Part shown: positions 1-7,177 of the stretch, one piece after another | Layout of the letters: each line of letters opens with the position of its first letter | Position numbering within the stretch: the stretch's first letter is position 1 | Origin: Paractinoplanes lichenicola | GTDB taxonomy: Bacteria; Actinomycetota; Actinomycetes; Mycobacteriales; Micromonosporaceae | Length of the DNA: 64,000 nt | Assembly (NCBI RefSeq): GCF_016785085.1 | Contig: NZ_JAENHO010000014.1 | Location: 1 to 64,000 of the forward strand | Reading direction: 5' to 3' | The notes under the pieces: generated by a model | The model's database searches: none | What the model was told of the DNA's origin: nothing | What the model saw: only the letters and a program-made list of their open reading frames with translations | Position numbers and translations under genes: made by a program

Positions 1-296
1 GCCCTCTCAGGCCGGCTACCCGTCGTCGCCTTGGTAGGCCATCACCCCACCAACAAGCTGATAGGCCGCGAGCCCATCCCAGACCGAAAAACTTTCCACC
101 AAAAGACCATGCGGTCCAAGGTCGTATCCGGTATTAGCCCCCGTTTCCGAGGGTTATCCCAAAGTCCAGGGCAGGTTACTCACGTGTTACTCACCCGTTC
201 GCCGCTCGAGTACCCCGAAGGGCCTTTCCGCTCGACTTGCATGTGTTAAGCACGCCGCCAGCGTTCGTCCTGAGCCAGGATCAAACTCTCCAACAA
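1..296 (-). rRNA. rrs: 16S ribosomal RNA, 5' part only
   Basis: The reverse strand carries the universal 16S 5' end: AGAGTTTGATCCTGGCTCAG lies at 289-270 and is followed by the GACGAACGCTGGCGGC region. By analogy with E. coli the mature 5' end is about 7 nt further out, near 296. Only about the first 300 nt are in the window; the gene runs leftward off the edge, so the rest of the rRNA operon lies outside. Confidence 0.97.
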
Positions 297-478
297 AAAC
301 TGTGGAAAAGCGTCCCGGCAGTTAAACAACTGCCAAAGGAATCTCCCACCAACAAACCCCATCCAAAAACGAGGCAAGCCGGCCGGGGTATTACTTAATT
401 GGCACTGGCTTATCAAGCACCCTGTTGAGTTCTCAAAGAACAACCACACCCGGCTAACCGCTCCGGGGCAACCGCTCA
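297..478 (-). other. 16S rRNA leader (transcribed spacer) with conserved processing/antitermination element
   Basis: This is the stretch between the proximal rRNA promoter and mature 16S. On the reverse strand it holds GTTCTTTGAGAAC at 441-429 (a short inverted repeat) followed by an ACTCAACA run and a GCCAGTGCCAAT-like block. Together these resemble the leader element placed before 16S in many actinobacteria, where it takes part in antitermination and RNase III processing. No coding region is seen. Confidence 0.7.
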
Positions 479-507
479 AACTTACCCGGTCGGCTTCGCG
501 AGCGCAA
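479..507 (-). promoter_or_regulatory. rRNA operon promoter P1 (proximal)
   Basis: On the reverse strand a -35 TTGCGC (507-502) and a -10 TAAGTT (484-479) are separated by exactly 17 bp. The spacer shares the GCGAARCCGACCGGG core with the distal promoter at 664-692, so the two look like duplicates. A hairpin-forming inverted repeat (498-526, arms around GCAAGAT and ATCTTGC) overlaps the -35. The hexamers are read directly; promoter activity is inferred. Confidence 0.6.
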
Positions 508-604
508 GATCCGAAATCTTGCTCGCACCGCCCAAGTTTGCCCCACGACTCGAACCCGCTATCCGGCGGGTAGTTCGTGAGAGTGGCCTCGCGGACCGGC
601 CGAT

Positions 605-635
605 GATCACTGAGTGTTGAACTTGCTTAGTGATC
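605..635. repeat. Inverted repeat between the two rRNA promoters
   Basis: GATCACT (605-611) and AGTGATC (629-635) form perfect 7-bp arms around a 17-nt loop. It would be transcribed only from the distal promoter. It could be a processing hairpin or a protein site; the sequence does not say which. Confidence 0.45.
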
Positions 636-663
636 TGCTTGCCCGGTTCCCGCTGGCTTGACT

Positions 664-692
664 ACCCTACCCGGTCGGTTTCGCTGGCGCAA
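664..692 (-). promoter_or_regulatory. rRNA operon promoter P2 (distal)
   Basis: Reverse-strand -35 TTGCGC (692-687) and -10 TAGGGT (669-664) are spaced by 17 bp. The -35 and spacer nearly repeat those of P1. Two tandem promoters are usual for actinobacterial rRNA operons. No further promoter was identified in 693-907. Confidence 0.55.
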
Positions 693-907
693 GTTGCCCT
701 GCTCCGCTCCGCCCGAACTGGTTCGTCAAGCTTAACGCCTTGCCTTCCGGGTTGCCTGACGACCGTCGCTTTCGCTCCGTTCGTCCGGGTTTCCCTCGGG
801 CAGAGAGAAAGTTACGCGACCGGGTGCCGCGCATGCAAATCGACCCCCATGCCCGCCGGAGCGCCGAGACGCCCCGAAACCGCTTCGCATCGTGAAAGAG
901 TGGGCCC

Positions 908-1123
908 ATGGGAGCTCCCGGGACGCTGGCAGCCGACGCGTTCATCGACATGATCATGCCTTTCGGACAGTTCCTCATCGGCACGCTTGTGCTGGTCACG
1001 CTGGTCGTCTCGATCCGCCGGCTCCTGGAACGGGGTCCCTCCCGCATGGGCGGAGCCATGCTCCTGAGCGGCGGCGCCGTAATCGGTCTGGCACTGGTCG
1101 GCTACTTAGTGCAGCTCCTGTGA
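908..1123 (+). CDS. Small membrane protein of unknown function
   Basis: A 71-residue protein with two hydrophobic segments, about residues 16-36 (FGQFLIGTLVLVTLVV) and 49-70 (MGGAMLLSGGAVIGLALVG), joined by a basic loop with RRLLERGPSR. That suggests two membrane helices with the loop in the cytoplasm. Third codon positions are strongly G/C, as in the sure genes nearby, which supports real coding. A purine-rich GAAAGAG precedes the ATG. I recognise no family. It stands alone between the rRNA promoters and the convergent amidohydrolase gene. Confidence 0.6.
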   Translation: MGAPGTLAADAFIDMIMPFGQFLIGTLVLVTLVVSIRRLLERGPSRMGGAMLLSGGAVIGLALVGYLVQLL

Positions 1124-1201
1124 CCCCGGCTACACCCCGCCAGGCTCATTGAAGGACCCCCAGCTCCCCAATGGGTGAATCAAGGTCTCCGCAGTTCCCC
1201 A

Positions 1202-1250
1202 AACAGCCGAAACTGTTGCCGGCGGAGTCGCCGCAGCCTTCAGCGGCGAC
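1202..1250. terminator. Two adjacent hairpins after the small membrane protein gene
   Basis: AACAG-6-CTGTT (1202-1217) and GTCGCCGC-8-GCGGCGAC (1227-1250) are both perfect inverted repeats, 80-125 bp beyond the stop at 1123. No T-run follows, so if they terminate transcription they do so as GC-rich structures. The call is tentative. Confidence 0.4.
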
Positions 1251-1361
1251 CCCCACAGCTCAGGTGCCTCAGGTACGCCCAAGTGAGCGAAGGCTTGGTC
1301 GCGGGCCTTCGTTACCGGGCTCGGTCGCGGGCCTTCATTGCGGGGCTCGGTCGCGGACCTT

Positions 1362-1413
1362 GAGCGCGGACCCCGAGCGCGGACCCTGAGCGCGGACCCC
1401 GAGCGCGGACCCT
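1362..1413. repeat. 13-bp tandem repeat, four copies
   Basis: The unit GAGCGCGGACCCY occurs four times head to tail, the last base alternating C, T, C, T, and a degenerate fifth copy follows. It lies in the 400-bp gap between the small membrane protein and the amidohydrolase. The rest of the gap (1251-1361, 1414-1522) has related GGGCTCGGTCGCGGRCCTT copies but no gene that I can support. Confidence 0.8.
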
Positions 1414-1522
1414 GAAGCGCGGGGCTGCCGGCAAGCGCCGCCTACCGGGAGGACGACGTAACCGGGCCACGGCCGCCAGCGGGTGGTGAGAGAAGGCGGC
1501 GCGACTGGCCCCTTCTGGGTGG

Positions 1523-2320
1523 TCAGAGGCGGCGGTTGGCGAGGCTGGGCAGTTCTGTTCGGATCTGGTCGAGGCGGGCCAGGTCGAGGTCGGCCAGGGT
1601 GATGCCTACCGTGTCGGGCGCCTGGGCGAGGATGGTGCCCCAGGGGTCGATGATCATGCTGCGGCCGAAACACGTACGGGAGGGGTCGTGGTCTCCGATT
1701 TGGCCGGCGGCCACGACGTAGCACTGGTTTTCGATCGCGCGCGCCCGGAGCAGGACCTCCCAGTGGTCGCGCCCCGTGTGCAGCATGAACGCGGCCGGCA
1801 CGATCAGGACCCGGGCCTCGCCCTCGACCGCCAGGCGACGATAGAGCTCGGGGAACCGCAGGTCGTAGCAGATCGAGAGGCCCGTGCGGACCCCCGCGAT
1901 CTCGGCGACGACCGTCTGGTCACCGGCGGCTACCGAGCGGGACTCCTGATAGGAGACCCGGCCGGCGATCTCCACGTCGTACAGGTGGATCTTGCGGTAG
2001 GTCGTGACCAGCTCGCCCTGGGGGTCGAAGACGAGCGAGGTGTTGTAGGTGCGGCGCTCGTCGGGGCCGCTCTCGTGGAAGGAGCCGGCGTGCACCCAGA
2101 GGCCGAGCTCGCGGGCGGCGTTCGCGAAGAACTGAGCGAACTCGCCGTCGATGCCCTCGGGTTTGGGAGCGGTGTCGCCCGGGCCGAGGTAGTCGACGTA
2201 TTCCGGCAGCACGGCCAGCTCGGCGCCCGCGCCCGCGGCCCGCTCGAGCAGACCCCGGGCCACGCGCAGGTTGTCATCCCGATCGGCCCGCGAATTCACC
2301 TGGCACACCGCTACGCGCAT
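1523..2320 (-). CDS. Carbon-nitrogen hydrolase (Nit1/omega-amidase-like branch of the nitrilase superfamily)
   Basis: This 265-residue protein has the complete nitrilase triad: Glu40 in AVLPEYVDY, Lys110 in TYRKIHLYD and Cys151 in SICYDLRFPELYR. The YRKIHLYD and CYDLRFPE forms are typical of the Nit1/Nit2 branch, whose members hydrolyse deaminated glutathione or alpha-keto acid amides, so a cytoplasmic amidase acting on a small amide is likely. The exact substrate cannot be read from sequence. The length is normal for the branch. The ATG start is backed by a -10 hexamer 6 bp upstream, predicting a leaderless mRNA. The gene stands alone. Confidence 0.88.
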   Translation of the reverse strand: MRVAVCQVNSRADRDDNLRVARGLLERAAGAGAELAVLPEYVDYLGPGDTAPKPEGIDGEFAQFFANAARELGLWVHAGSFHESGPDERRTYNTSLVFDPQGELVTTYRKIHLYDVEIAGRVSYQESRSVAAGDQTVVAEIAGVRTGLSICYDLRFPELYRRLAVEGEARVLIVPAAFMLHTGRDHWEVLLRARAIENQCYVVAAGQIGDHDPSRTCFGRSMIIDPWGTILAQAPDTVGITLADLDLARLDQIRTELPSLANRRL

Positions 2321-2326
2321 GGGTGA

Positions 2327-2332
2327 AGCCTA
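2327..2332 (-). promoter_or_regulatory. -10 element of a leaderless promoter (amidohydrolase)
   Basis: TAGGCT on the reverse strand ends 6 bp before the ATG at 2320, placing the transcription start at or next to the start codon. Confidence 0.5.
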
Positions 2333-2463
2333 CGAGCGAACCCGACTCCGACCAACCTCCGAAAGTCGCCCCTCGACCCAGTACCAAAGGCGCTGGGCAG
2401 AGGCCCGCGGGTGGGCCAGGCTTGCCGTCATCGAGAGGAAGGAAGCCGATGAGGGTCGAGGGA

Positions 2464-3030
2464 TCACGCTGGGGAGATGCGGCCGGCTCGGGTGAGGAGG
2501 GCTTTGATGAAGCTGCGGTGCTTGGGGGCGAGGCGGGTCCAGATGTAACGGCCGGGCGGGTGGTTGTAGCGAACCAGCATCGCCTGGGTCAGCTGCGTCT
2601 CAGAGACGTGGAAGACCAGACGGGCGGTGACACCCGCGGCGGCTCGGGATTCGAGCACGATGGCGGTCGGCGCGCTGTAGAGGATGCGCCAGCCCAGCAC
2701 CTGGGAGCGGGACCACGGCGGGGCCAGCGGGATGCCCAGGAGGGTCCAGGCGGTCAGCATCTGCGCCCGTGCCGTCCACGGAGCGCGCTCGAGGACGCGG
2801 CGGGCCCACCGCTCGGCGGTTTCCGCGGAGGGAGCGGCCGAGTCGATGGCGACCGTGAAGGACTCCCGGTAGTGGACGGGGGCCAGGGCGGCCAGGGCCT
2901 CCAGCTCCGGCGAGATGTCGATCTCGCGCACAGAGCCGGCCGGGTGGGCGGGGTCGGCCGGATGGGCGGGGCCGGCCGGATGGGCGGGGTCGGCCGGATG
3001 GGCGGGGTCGGCCGGGTGAGCGGGGGTCAT
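2464..3030 (-). CDS. DUF2867-like protein with an N-terminal PAHPA(D/G) repeat
   Basis: A 188-residue protein. Residues 3-32 are five copies of a His/Pro/Ala hexapeptide, PAHPAD or PAHPAG. The rest reads like DUF2867 proteins of actinobacteria: an AERWARRVLERAP segment, a VLGWRILYSAPTAIVLESR strand block, and a C-terminal WTRLAPKHRSFIKALL helix. The function of that family is unknown. The start overlaps the stop of the upstream SnoaL-like gene by 4 bp (ATGA at 3027-3030), so the two are co-translated. Both are divergent from a PadR regulator, which may control them. The family assignment is from memory of the pattern. Confidence 0.65.
   Translation of the reverse strand: MTPAHPADPAHPADPAHPAGPAHPADPAHPAGSVREIDISPELEALAALAPVHYRESFTVAIDSAAPSAETAERWARRVLERAPWTARAQMLTAWTLLGIPLAPPWSRSQVLGWRILYSAPTAIVLESRAAAGVTARLVFHVSETQLTQAMLVRYNHPPGRYIWTRLAPKHRSFIKALLTRAGRISPA
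2935..3024 (-). repeat. 18-bp coding minisatellite, five copies
   Basis: Five in-frame 18-bp units encode PAHPA(D/G) at the N-terminus of the DUF2867-like protein. Copies differ at one or two positions. Gain or loss of a unit would keep the frame. Confidence 0.85.
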
Positions 3031-3386
3031 GTCAGGCGGGACTGCATGGCTGTGGCCAGGGCTTGGATGCCCTTGAGGGGGCGGATCATCACGGTGAACT
3101 CGGCGATCCGGCCGTCGGGGCCGGCGTGCAGGAAGTCGCAGCCCTCGAGGTGCATATCGCCCACGCGGGCCTTGAAGAGCAGGGCGTGGGAAGGCTCGTC
3201 GGAGAGTTCGTGGGTGTACTCGAAGTCCTCGAAGACCTTAATCACGGCCAGCAAAATCGGCGCCACGGCGAAGCGGCCGCGGTAGGGCGTGTAGACGGCG
3301 GGGCTCTTGAAGACGACGTCCTCGTGGAGGAGCGCCAGGGCGGCTTCCACGTCGCTGGACTCGATGGCGGCTCGGAACGGATGCAC
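3027..3386 (-). CDS. SnoaL-like (NTF2-fold) protein
   Basis: This 119-residue protein has the SnoaL-like outline: an N-terminal helix FRAAIESSDVEAALALLHED, then VVFKSPAVYTPYRGR, and alternating strands ending FTVMIRPLKGIQALATAM. Such small cone-shaped proteins act as isomerases, hydrolases or ligand carriers, and nothing here fixes the substrate. It starts with GTG and is first of a two-gene operon with the DUF2867-like gene. TAGGGG lies 7 bp before the start, so the message may be leaderless. It shares a 72-bp gap with the divergent padR gene. Confidence 0.75.
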   Translation of the reverse strand: MHPFRAAIESSDVEAALALLHEDVVFKSPAVYTPYRGRFAVAPILLAVIKVFEDFEYTHELSDEPSHALLFKARVGDMHLEGCDFLHAGPDGRIAEFTVMIRPLKGIQALATAMQSRLT

Positions 3387-3458
3387 GGCGCGACCCCTAT
3401 ACTCAACAAATTGAATAGGTGCGGATTAACCTAACTCGCCGCCCGGGAGGAAGTCCAG
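3387..3458. promoter_or_regulatory. Divergent promoter region between SnoaL-like gene and padR
   Basis: The only AT-rich patch here, 3396-3435, contains CCTAT and ATAGG flanking ACTCAACAAATTGA, and a TTAACCTAACT stretch. This compact shared region is the natural place for PadR autoregulation and control of the neighbour pair. No textbook PadR palindrome (ATGT-N8-ACAT) is present, so the operator is inferred only. Confidence 0.4.
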
Positions 3459-4031
3459 ATGTCACTGCGCCACGCACTGCTGGCCGCCCTGTCGCAGGGA
3501 GAGGCGTCCGGATACGAGTTGGCCAAGCGGTTCGACGTGGCGGTCGCCGACTACTGGACGGCCACGCCGCAGCAGCTCTACCGGGATCTCGAACGGCTCG
3601 AGCAGGACGGCCTCGTCGAGGCACGCGTCGTCGAGCAGACCCGGCGGCCCAACAAACGCGTGTTCACGATGACCGAAAAGGGACTCGAGGAGCTGCGGGC
3701 CTTCGGGCGCCGGCCGTCCAAGCCACCGGCCATGCGCGACGAGCTGCTCGTCAAACTGCAGGCGGCCGACCGCACCGGCGAACCCGAGACGCTGATCGAA
3801 GCCGCGCGGGCACGACTGACCCGCTCGAAGGAGAAGCTGGCCCGCTACGAGCAGCTGCGCGAACGACTGCTCGACGGGCGCACCGAAGACGACTACCTGG
3901 GGGACAGCGACGAGGTCGGGCCCTACCTGACCCTGATGGCCGGGCGCGAATACGAGCAGCTCAACATCCGCTGGGCGCAGACTGTGATCGAAACGCTTAC
4001 GCGGCGGCGGCAAGGGCCGGAAGCCGGGTGA
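3459..4031 (+). CDS. PadR-family transcriptional regulator
   Basis: A 190-residue protein with an N-terminal winged helix (MSLRHALLAALSQGEASGYEL, then TPQQLYRDLERLEQDGLVEA and the wing RRPNKRVFTMTEKGLEEL) and a helical C-terminal dimerisation region of the vir_act_alpha_C type (residues about 95-185). PadR proteins are usually repressors released by small aromatic or toxic compounds. A clear GGAGGAAG ribosome site precedes the ATG. It is divergent from the SnoaL-like/DUF2867-like operon, its most likely target besides itself. Confidence 0.92.
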   Translation: MSLRHALLAALSQGEASGYELAKRFDVAVADYWTATPQQLYRDLERLEQDGLVEARVVEQTRRPNKRVFTMTEKGLEELRAFGRRPSKPPAMRDELLVKLQAADRTGEPETLIEAARARLTRSKEKLARYEQLRERLLDGRTEDDYLGDSDEVGPYLTLMAGREYEQLNIRWAQTVIETLTRRRQGPEAG

Positions 4032-4116
4032 TCGGCCCGGCCACGACGGCGCCGATCCGCAGCGGCGTCCAGCCACGCGGGTGCGCTTGAAAGAGCCACA
4101 CCCGCGTACGGGGAAA

Positions 4117-5406
4117 TCAGGCGGACTTCTCCTCGCGCTCCCGACGGCGGCGGCCCACGAACTCACGCGGGACGATCGTCGGGTTCACGTTTTCCAGAAC
4201 GACCTCGCGCGTGATGACCACGCGGGCGGCGTCAGGGTTGCTGGGCACCTCGAACATTACGGACTGCAGCACTTCTTCCATGATGGCGCGGAGACCGCGG
4301 GCGCCCGTGCCGCGCAGCATGGCCTGGTCGGCGATGGCCTCGAGCGCGCCGTAGTCGAACTCGAGCTCGACGCCGTCCAGCTCGAAGAGGCGCTGATACT
4401 GCTTGACGTACGCGTTGCGCGGCTCGGTCAAGATCTTGATCAGGGCCTCGCGGTCGAGGTTGCGCACCGTGGTGATGACCGGCAGGCGACCGATGAACTC
4501 GGGGATCAGCCCGAACTTCAGCATGTCCTCCGGCATGACCCGGCTGAAGATGTCATCGGTGTTCCGCTCCGAGATCGACCGCAGGTGGGCGCCGAAGCCG
4601 ACGCCGCCGTGGCCGACGCGGGACTCGATGATGCGATCCAGCCCGGCGAACGCGCCACCCACGATGAACAGCACATTCGTGGTGTCGATCTGGATGAACT
4701 CCTGGTGCGGGTGCTTGCGGCCGCCCTGCGGCGGAACGTTCGCCACCGTGCCCTCGAGGATCTTCAGGAGGGCCTGCTGGACGCCCTCACCGGAGACGTC
4801 GCGGGTGATCGACGGGTTCTCGCTCTTGCGGGCGATCTTGTCGACCTCGTCGATGTAGATGATGCCCTGCTCGGCGCGCTTCACGTCGTAGTCGGCGGCC
4901 TGGATGAGCTTGAGCAGGATGTTTTCCACATCCTCACCCACATAGCCGGCCTCGGTGAGCGCCGTGGCGTCCGCGATCGCGAACGGCACATTGAGCATGC
5001 GGGCCAGCGTCTGCGCCAGGTGAGTCTTGCCGCAGCCCGTGGGGCCGATGAGCATGATGTTGGACTTGGCCACCTCGACGTCGCTGCCCGCACCGGGGGC
5101 GCCGCTCGACTCGGCCTGAATCCTCTTGTAGTGGTTGTAGACGGCGACCGAAAGCGCCTTCTTGGCCTGCTCCTGGCCCACCACGTACTGATCGAGGAAC
5201 TGGCAGATCTCCATCGGCTTGGGAAGCTCTTCCCACTTCACCTCGCCGGTCTCGGCCAGCTCCTCTTCGATGATCTCGTTGCAGAGGTCGATGCACTCGT
5301 CGCAGATGTAGACCCCAGGGCCCGCGATGAGCTTTTTGACCTGCTTCTGTGACTTCCCACAGAAGGAGCACTTCAGTAGGTCGCCGCCGTCGCCGATCCG
5401 TGCCAC
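4117..5406 (-). CDS. clpX: ATP-dependent Clp protease ATP-binding subunit ClpX
   Basis: ClpX is the AAA+ unfoldase that recognises tagged or damaged proteins, unfolds them and feeds them to ClpP. This 429-residue protein has the N-terminal zinc domain (Cys13, Cys16, Cys35, Cys38 in CSFC and CDEC), Walker A GPTGCGKT, Walker B IIYIDEVDK, and the sensor region ending in EFVGRRRREREEKSA. The start is GTG with AAGGAG 7 nt ahead. It lies 210 bp downstream of clpP2 on the same strand, separated by a hairpin, so it probably also has its own promoter in 5407-5564. Confidence 0.98.
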   Translation of the reverse strand: MARIGDGGDLLKCSFCGKSQKQVKKLIAGPGVYICDECIDLCNEIIEEELAETGEVKWEELPKPMEICQFLDQYVVGQEQAKKALSVAVYNHYKRIQAESSGAPGAGSDVEVAKSNIMLIGPTGCGKTHLAQTLARMLNVPFAIADATALTEAGYVGEDVENILLKLIQAADYDVKRAEQGIIYIDEVDKIARKSENPSITRDVSGEGVQQALLKILEGTVANVPPQGGRKHPHQEFIQIDTTNVLFIVGGAFAGLDRIIESRVGHGGVGFGAHLRSISERNTDDIFSRVMPEDMLKFGLIPEFIGRLPVITTVRNLDREALIKILTEPRNAYVKQYQRLFELDGVELEFDYGALEAIADQAMLRGTGARGLRAIMEEVLQSVMFEVPSNPDAARVVITREVVLENVNPTIVPREFVGRRRREREEKSA

Positions 5407-5564
5407 CTACGTTCTCCTTGAGCTCATCGGCCGACTCGCACCGGCCCCTGATCCGAGGACTGATTGCCTCGTTGCCATCTCATCGTCTGCGGAACCGCGT
5501 AACTGAGGCTGCATGCTCGACGTTACCCGCAAAGGTGCCGTTCTCCGACCCCCCAAAACGGGCG

Positions 5565-5609
5565 TGTCAGGGGTCGGCCAGTTTATCGCCTGCCGGCCGG
5601 CCCCTGACA
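5565..5609 (-). terminator. Hairpin after clpP2, possible terminator
   Basis: TGTCAGGGGTCGGCC and GGCCGGCCCCTGACA form a long stem beginning 7 bp past the clpP2 stop, in the clpP2-clpX gap. No strong T-run follows on the reverse strand (CGCCCGTTTTGG), so it may attenuate or stabilise the mRNA rather than fully terminate. Confidence 0.6.
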
Positions 5610-5616
5610 TGATGCC

Positions 5617-6273
5617 TCAGCTGACCGACTGCAGGCTCTTCTTGCGGCTCGCGAGCACGACGTCGACCAGACCGTACTCCTTGGCCTCCTCGGCCGTCAT
5701 GATCTTGTCGCGGTCGACGTCCTTGCGGACCTGCTCCGGCGTGCGGCCGGAGTGACGCGAGATCATCTCCTCCATCTGCGTGCGCATGCGGAGGATCTCA
5801 CGGGCCTGAATCTCGATGTCCGACCCCTGGCCGTAGCCGCCCTCGGTGGCCGGCTGGTGGATCAGCACCCGCGAGTGCGGCAGCGCCATCCGCTTGCCCG
5901 GCGTGCCGCCGGCCAGCAGGACGGCGGCCGCGCTGGCCGCCTGCCCGAGGCAGACCGTCGAGATGTCGGGGCGGACGTACTGCATCGTGTCGTAGATCGC
6001 CGTCATGGCGGTGAAGGAGCCGCCGGGCGAGTTGATGTACATCAGGATGTCGCGATCCGGGTCCGAGCTCTCCAGCGTCAGCAGCTGGGCCATCACGTCG
6101 TTGGCCGACGCGTCGTCCACCTGCACGCCGAGGAAGATGATCCGGTCCTCGAACATCTTGTTGTACGGGTTCGTCTCCTTCATCATCCCGTTCGAGGAAC
6201 GCTCGACGAAGGAGGGCAGCACGTAGCGGTTGTGCACCGGCGCGAACCCGGAGGGCAAGGTCAGGTCAGTCAT
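5617..6273 (-). CDS. clpP2: ATP-dependent Clp protease proteolytic subunit ClpP2
   Basis: This is the serine peptidase subunit of the Clp protease. The 218-residue protein carries the triad Ser114 (GQAASAAAVLL), His139 (RVLIHQPA) and Asp185 (VRKDVDRDK), and the NSPGGS oxyanion region. The longer N-terminus with NPYNKMFEDRIIFLG is typical of actinobacterial ClpP2. Actinobacteria assemble mixed ClpP1-ClpP2 tetradecamers, which fits the pair here. GAGGAG precedes the ATG, and only 11 bp separate it from clpP1, so the two form one operon. Confidence 0.97.
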   Translation of the reverse strand: MTDLTLPSGFAPVHNRYVLPSFVERSSNGMMKETNPYNKMFEDRIIFLGVQVDDASANDVMAQLLTLESSDPDRDILMYINSPGGSFTAMTAIYDTMQYVRPDISTVCLGQAASAAAVLLAGGTPGKRMALPHSRVLIHQPATEGGYGQGSDIEIQAREILRMRTQMEEMISRHSGRTPEQVRKDVDRDKIMTAEEAKEYGLVDVVLASRKKSLQSVS

Positions 6274-6284
6274 GGTTCAGCTCC

Positions 6285-6914
6285 TCAGTTCAGCGTTCCG
6301 GCGCCCTCGGGAACCTGCGTGGCCCCGGTGATCACCGCGTCGATGAAGCCATAGTCCTTCGCCTCCTCGGCCGTGAACCAGCGGTCCCGGTCGGAGTCGG
6401 CTTCGATCTGCTCCTGAGTCTGGCCGGTGTGGAAGGCGACCCGCTCCTGGAACATGCGCTTGGTGTAAAGCATCTGCTCGGCCTGGATGGCGATGTCGGC
6501 GGCCGTGCCACCCATGCCACCCGACGGCTGGTGCATCATGATCCGCGCGTGCGGCAGCGAGAAGCGCTTGCCCGGGGCACCGGCGCAGAGCAACAGCTGT
6601 CCCATCGACGCGGCCATACCCATAGCTACGGTCTGCACGTCGTTGTCGATGAACTGCATCGTGTCGTAGATCGCCATGCCCGAGTAGACAGAGCCACCGG
6701 GCGAGTTGATCCAGAGGTTGATGTCGCGCTCGGGGTCCTCGGCGGAAAGCAGCAGCAGCTGCGCGCAGATGCGGTTGGCCACCGAGTCGGTCACCTCGCT
6801 GCCGAGGAAGATGATGCGCTCACGCAGCAGGCGGTTGAAGACCGAGTCGTCGAGGTTGCCACTGAGGGATTCACCGCGCAGCGCGGGGCTCGCGGGAAGA
6901 TGAAGATCGGTCAT
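6285..6914 (-). CDS. clpP1: ATP-dependent Clp protease proteolytic subunit ClpP1
   Basis: A 209-residue ClpP with Ser103 (MGMAASMGQ), His128 (RIMMHQPSGG) and Asp173 (IEADSDRD). The GGMGGTAADIAIQAEQML segment is characteristic of this paralogue. It is first of the clpP1-clpP2 operon. A CGC-TGACA-GCG box resembling ClgR sites lies 112-129 bp upstream, so induction by ClgR under protein stress is likely. Confidence 0.97.
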   Translation of the reverse strand: MTDLHLPASPALRGESLSGNLDDSVFNRLLRERIIFLGSEVTDSVANRICAQLLLLSAEDPERDINLWINSPGGSVYSGMAIYDTMQFIDNDVQTVAMGMAASMGQLLLCAGAPGKRFSLPHARIMMHQPSGGMGGTAADIAIQAEQMLYTKRMFQERVAFHTGQTQEQIEADSDRDRWFTAEEAKDYGFIDAVITGATQVPEGAGTLN

Positions 6915-7025
6915 GGCAGCCCTTCACAGCTAACTGTGTCGGCCTCAAGTTTCGGGGCCGGCAGGTCGTCCGTCGTACGACCAACCTAACCGGTCGAATG
7001 CGCATCAGCTTCCCGCTCGGGCAGG

Positions 7026-7043
7026 TGTTCGCTGACAGCGCAG
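7026..7043. promoter_or_regulatory. Candidate ClgR operator upstream of clpP1
   Basis: TGTTCGCTGACAGCGCAG fits the ClgR consensus known from corynebacteria (WNNWCGCYNANRGCGWWS) with one mismatch. Its core CGCT-GAC-AGCG is palindromic. ClgR activates clpP1P2 and clpC in several actinobacteria, and the box sits in the clpP1 promoter region. The match is seen; binding is inferred. Confidence 0.6.
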
Positions 7044-7061
7044 GCGGCCCGGAGAGCCATA

Positions 7062-7169
7062 GAACGCGATCGCCCCGCCGACGAGGAGACAGTCGATTTC
7101 CGTCGCCGCCGGTTTTGCGGTGCCGGAAATCGGCTGGCTCCTCGTCGGCCCCGAAGGGGCATCGCGTTC
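7062..7169. repeat. 108-bp interrupted palindrome just after tig
   Basis: The arms share GAACGCGAT, GCCGACGAGGAG and CGATTTCCG in order, mirrored on the right half. The left arm has CGCCCC where the right arm has an extra GCCCCTTCGGGGC mini-hairpin. The centre holds another small inverted repeat (CCGC-CGGTTTT-GCGG). It starts 8 bp past the tig stop, so it may end tig transcription. It is larger and more structured than an ordinary terminator and could be a REP/MITE-like element. Confidence 0.75.
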
Positions 7170-7177
7170 CAGCTAGC

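Noticed and set aside
246..479. Small frame over the 16S leader
   Set aside because: It lies within the rRNA leader and the mature 16S end, so it is not a gene.
1688..2326. Open frame opposite the amidohydrolase
   Set aside because: Antisense of a certain gene with a full catalytic triad; no family features of its own.
4081..5352. Long open frame opposite clpX (423 codons)
   Set aside because: It is the antisense shadow of clpX; its translation is His/Asp/Leu-rich with no domain, as expected from GC-rich codon structure.
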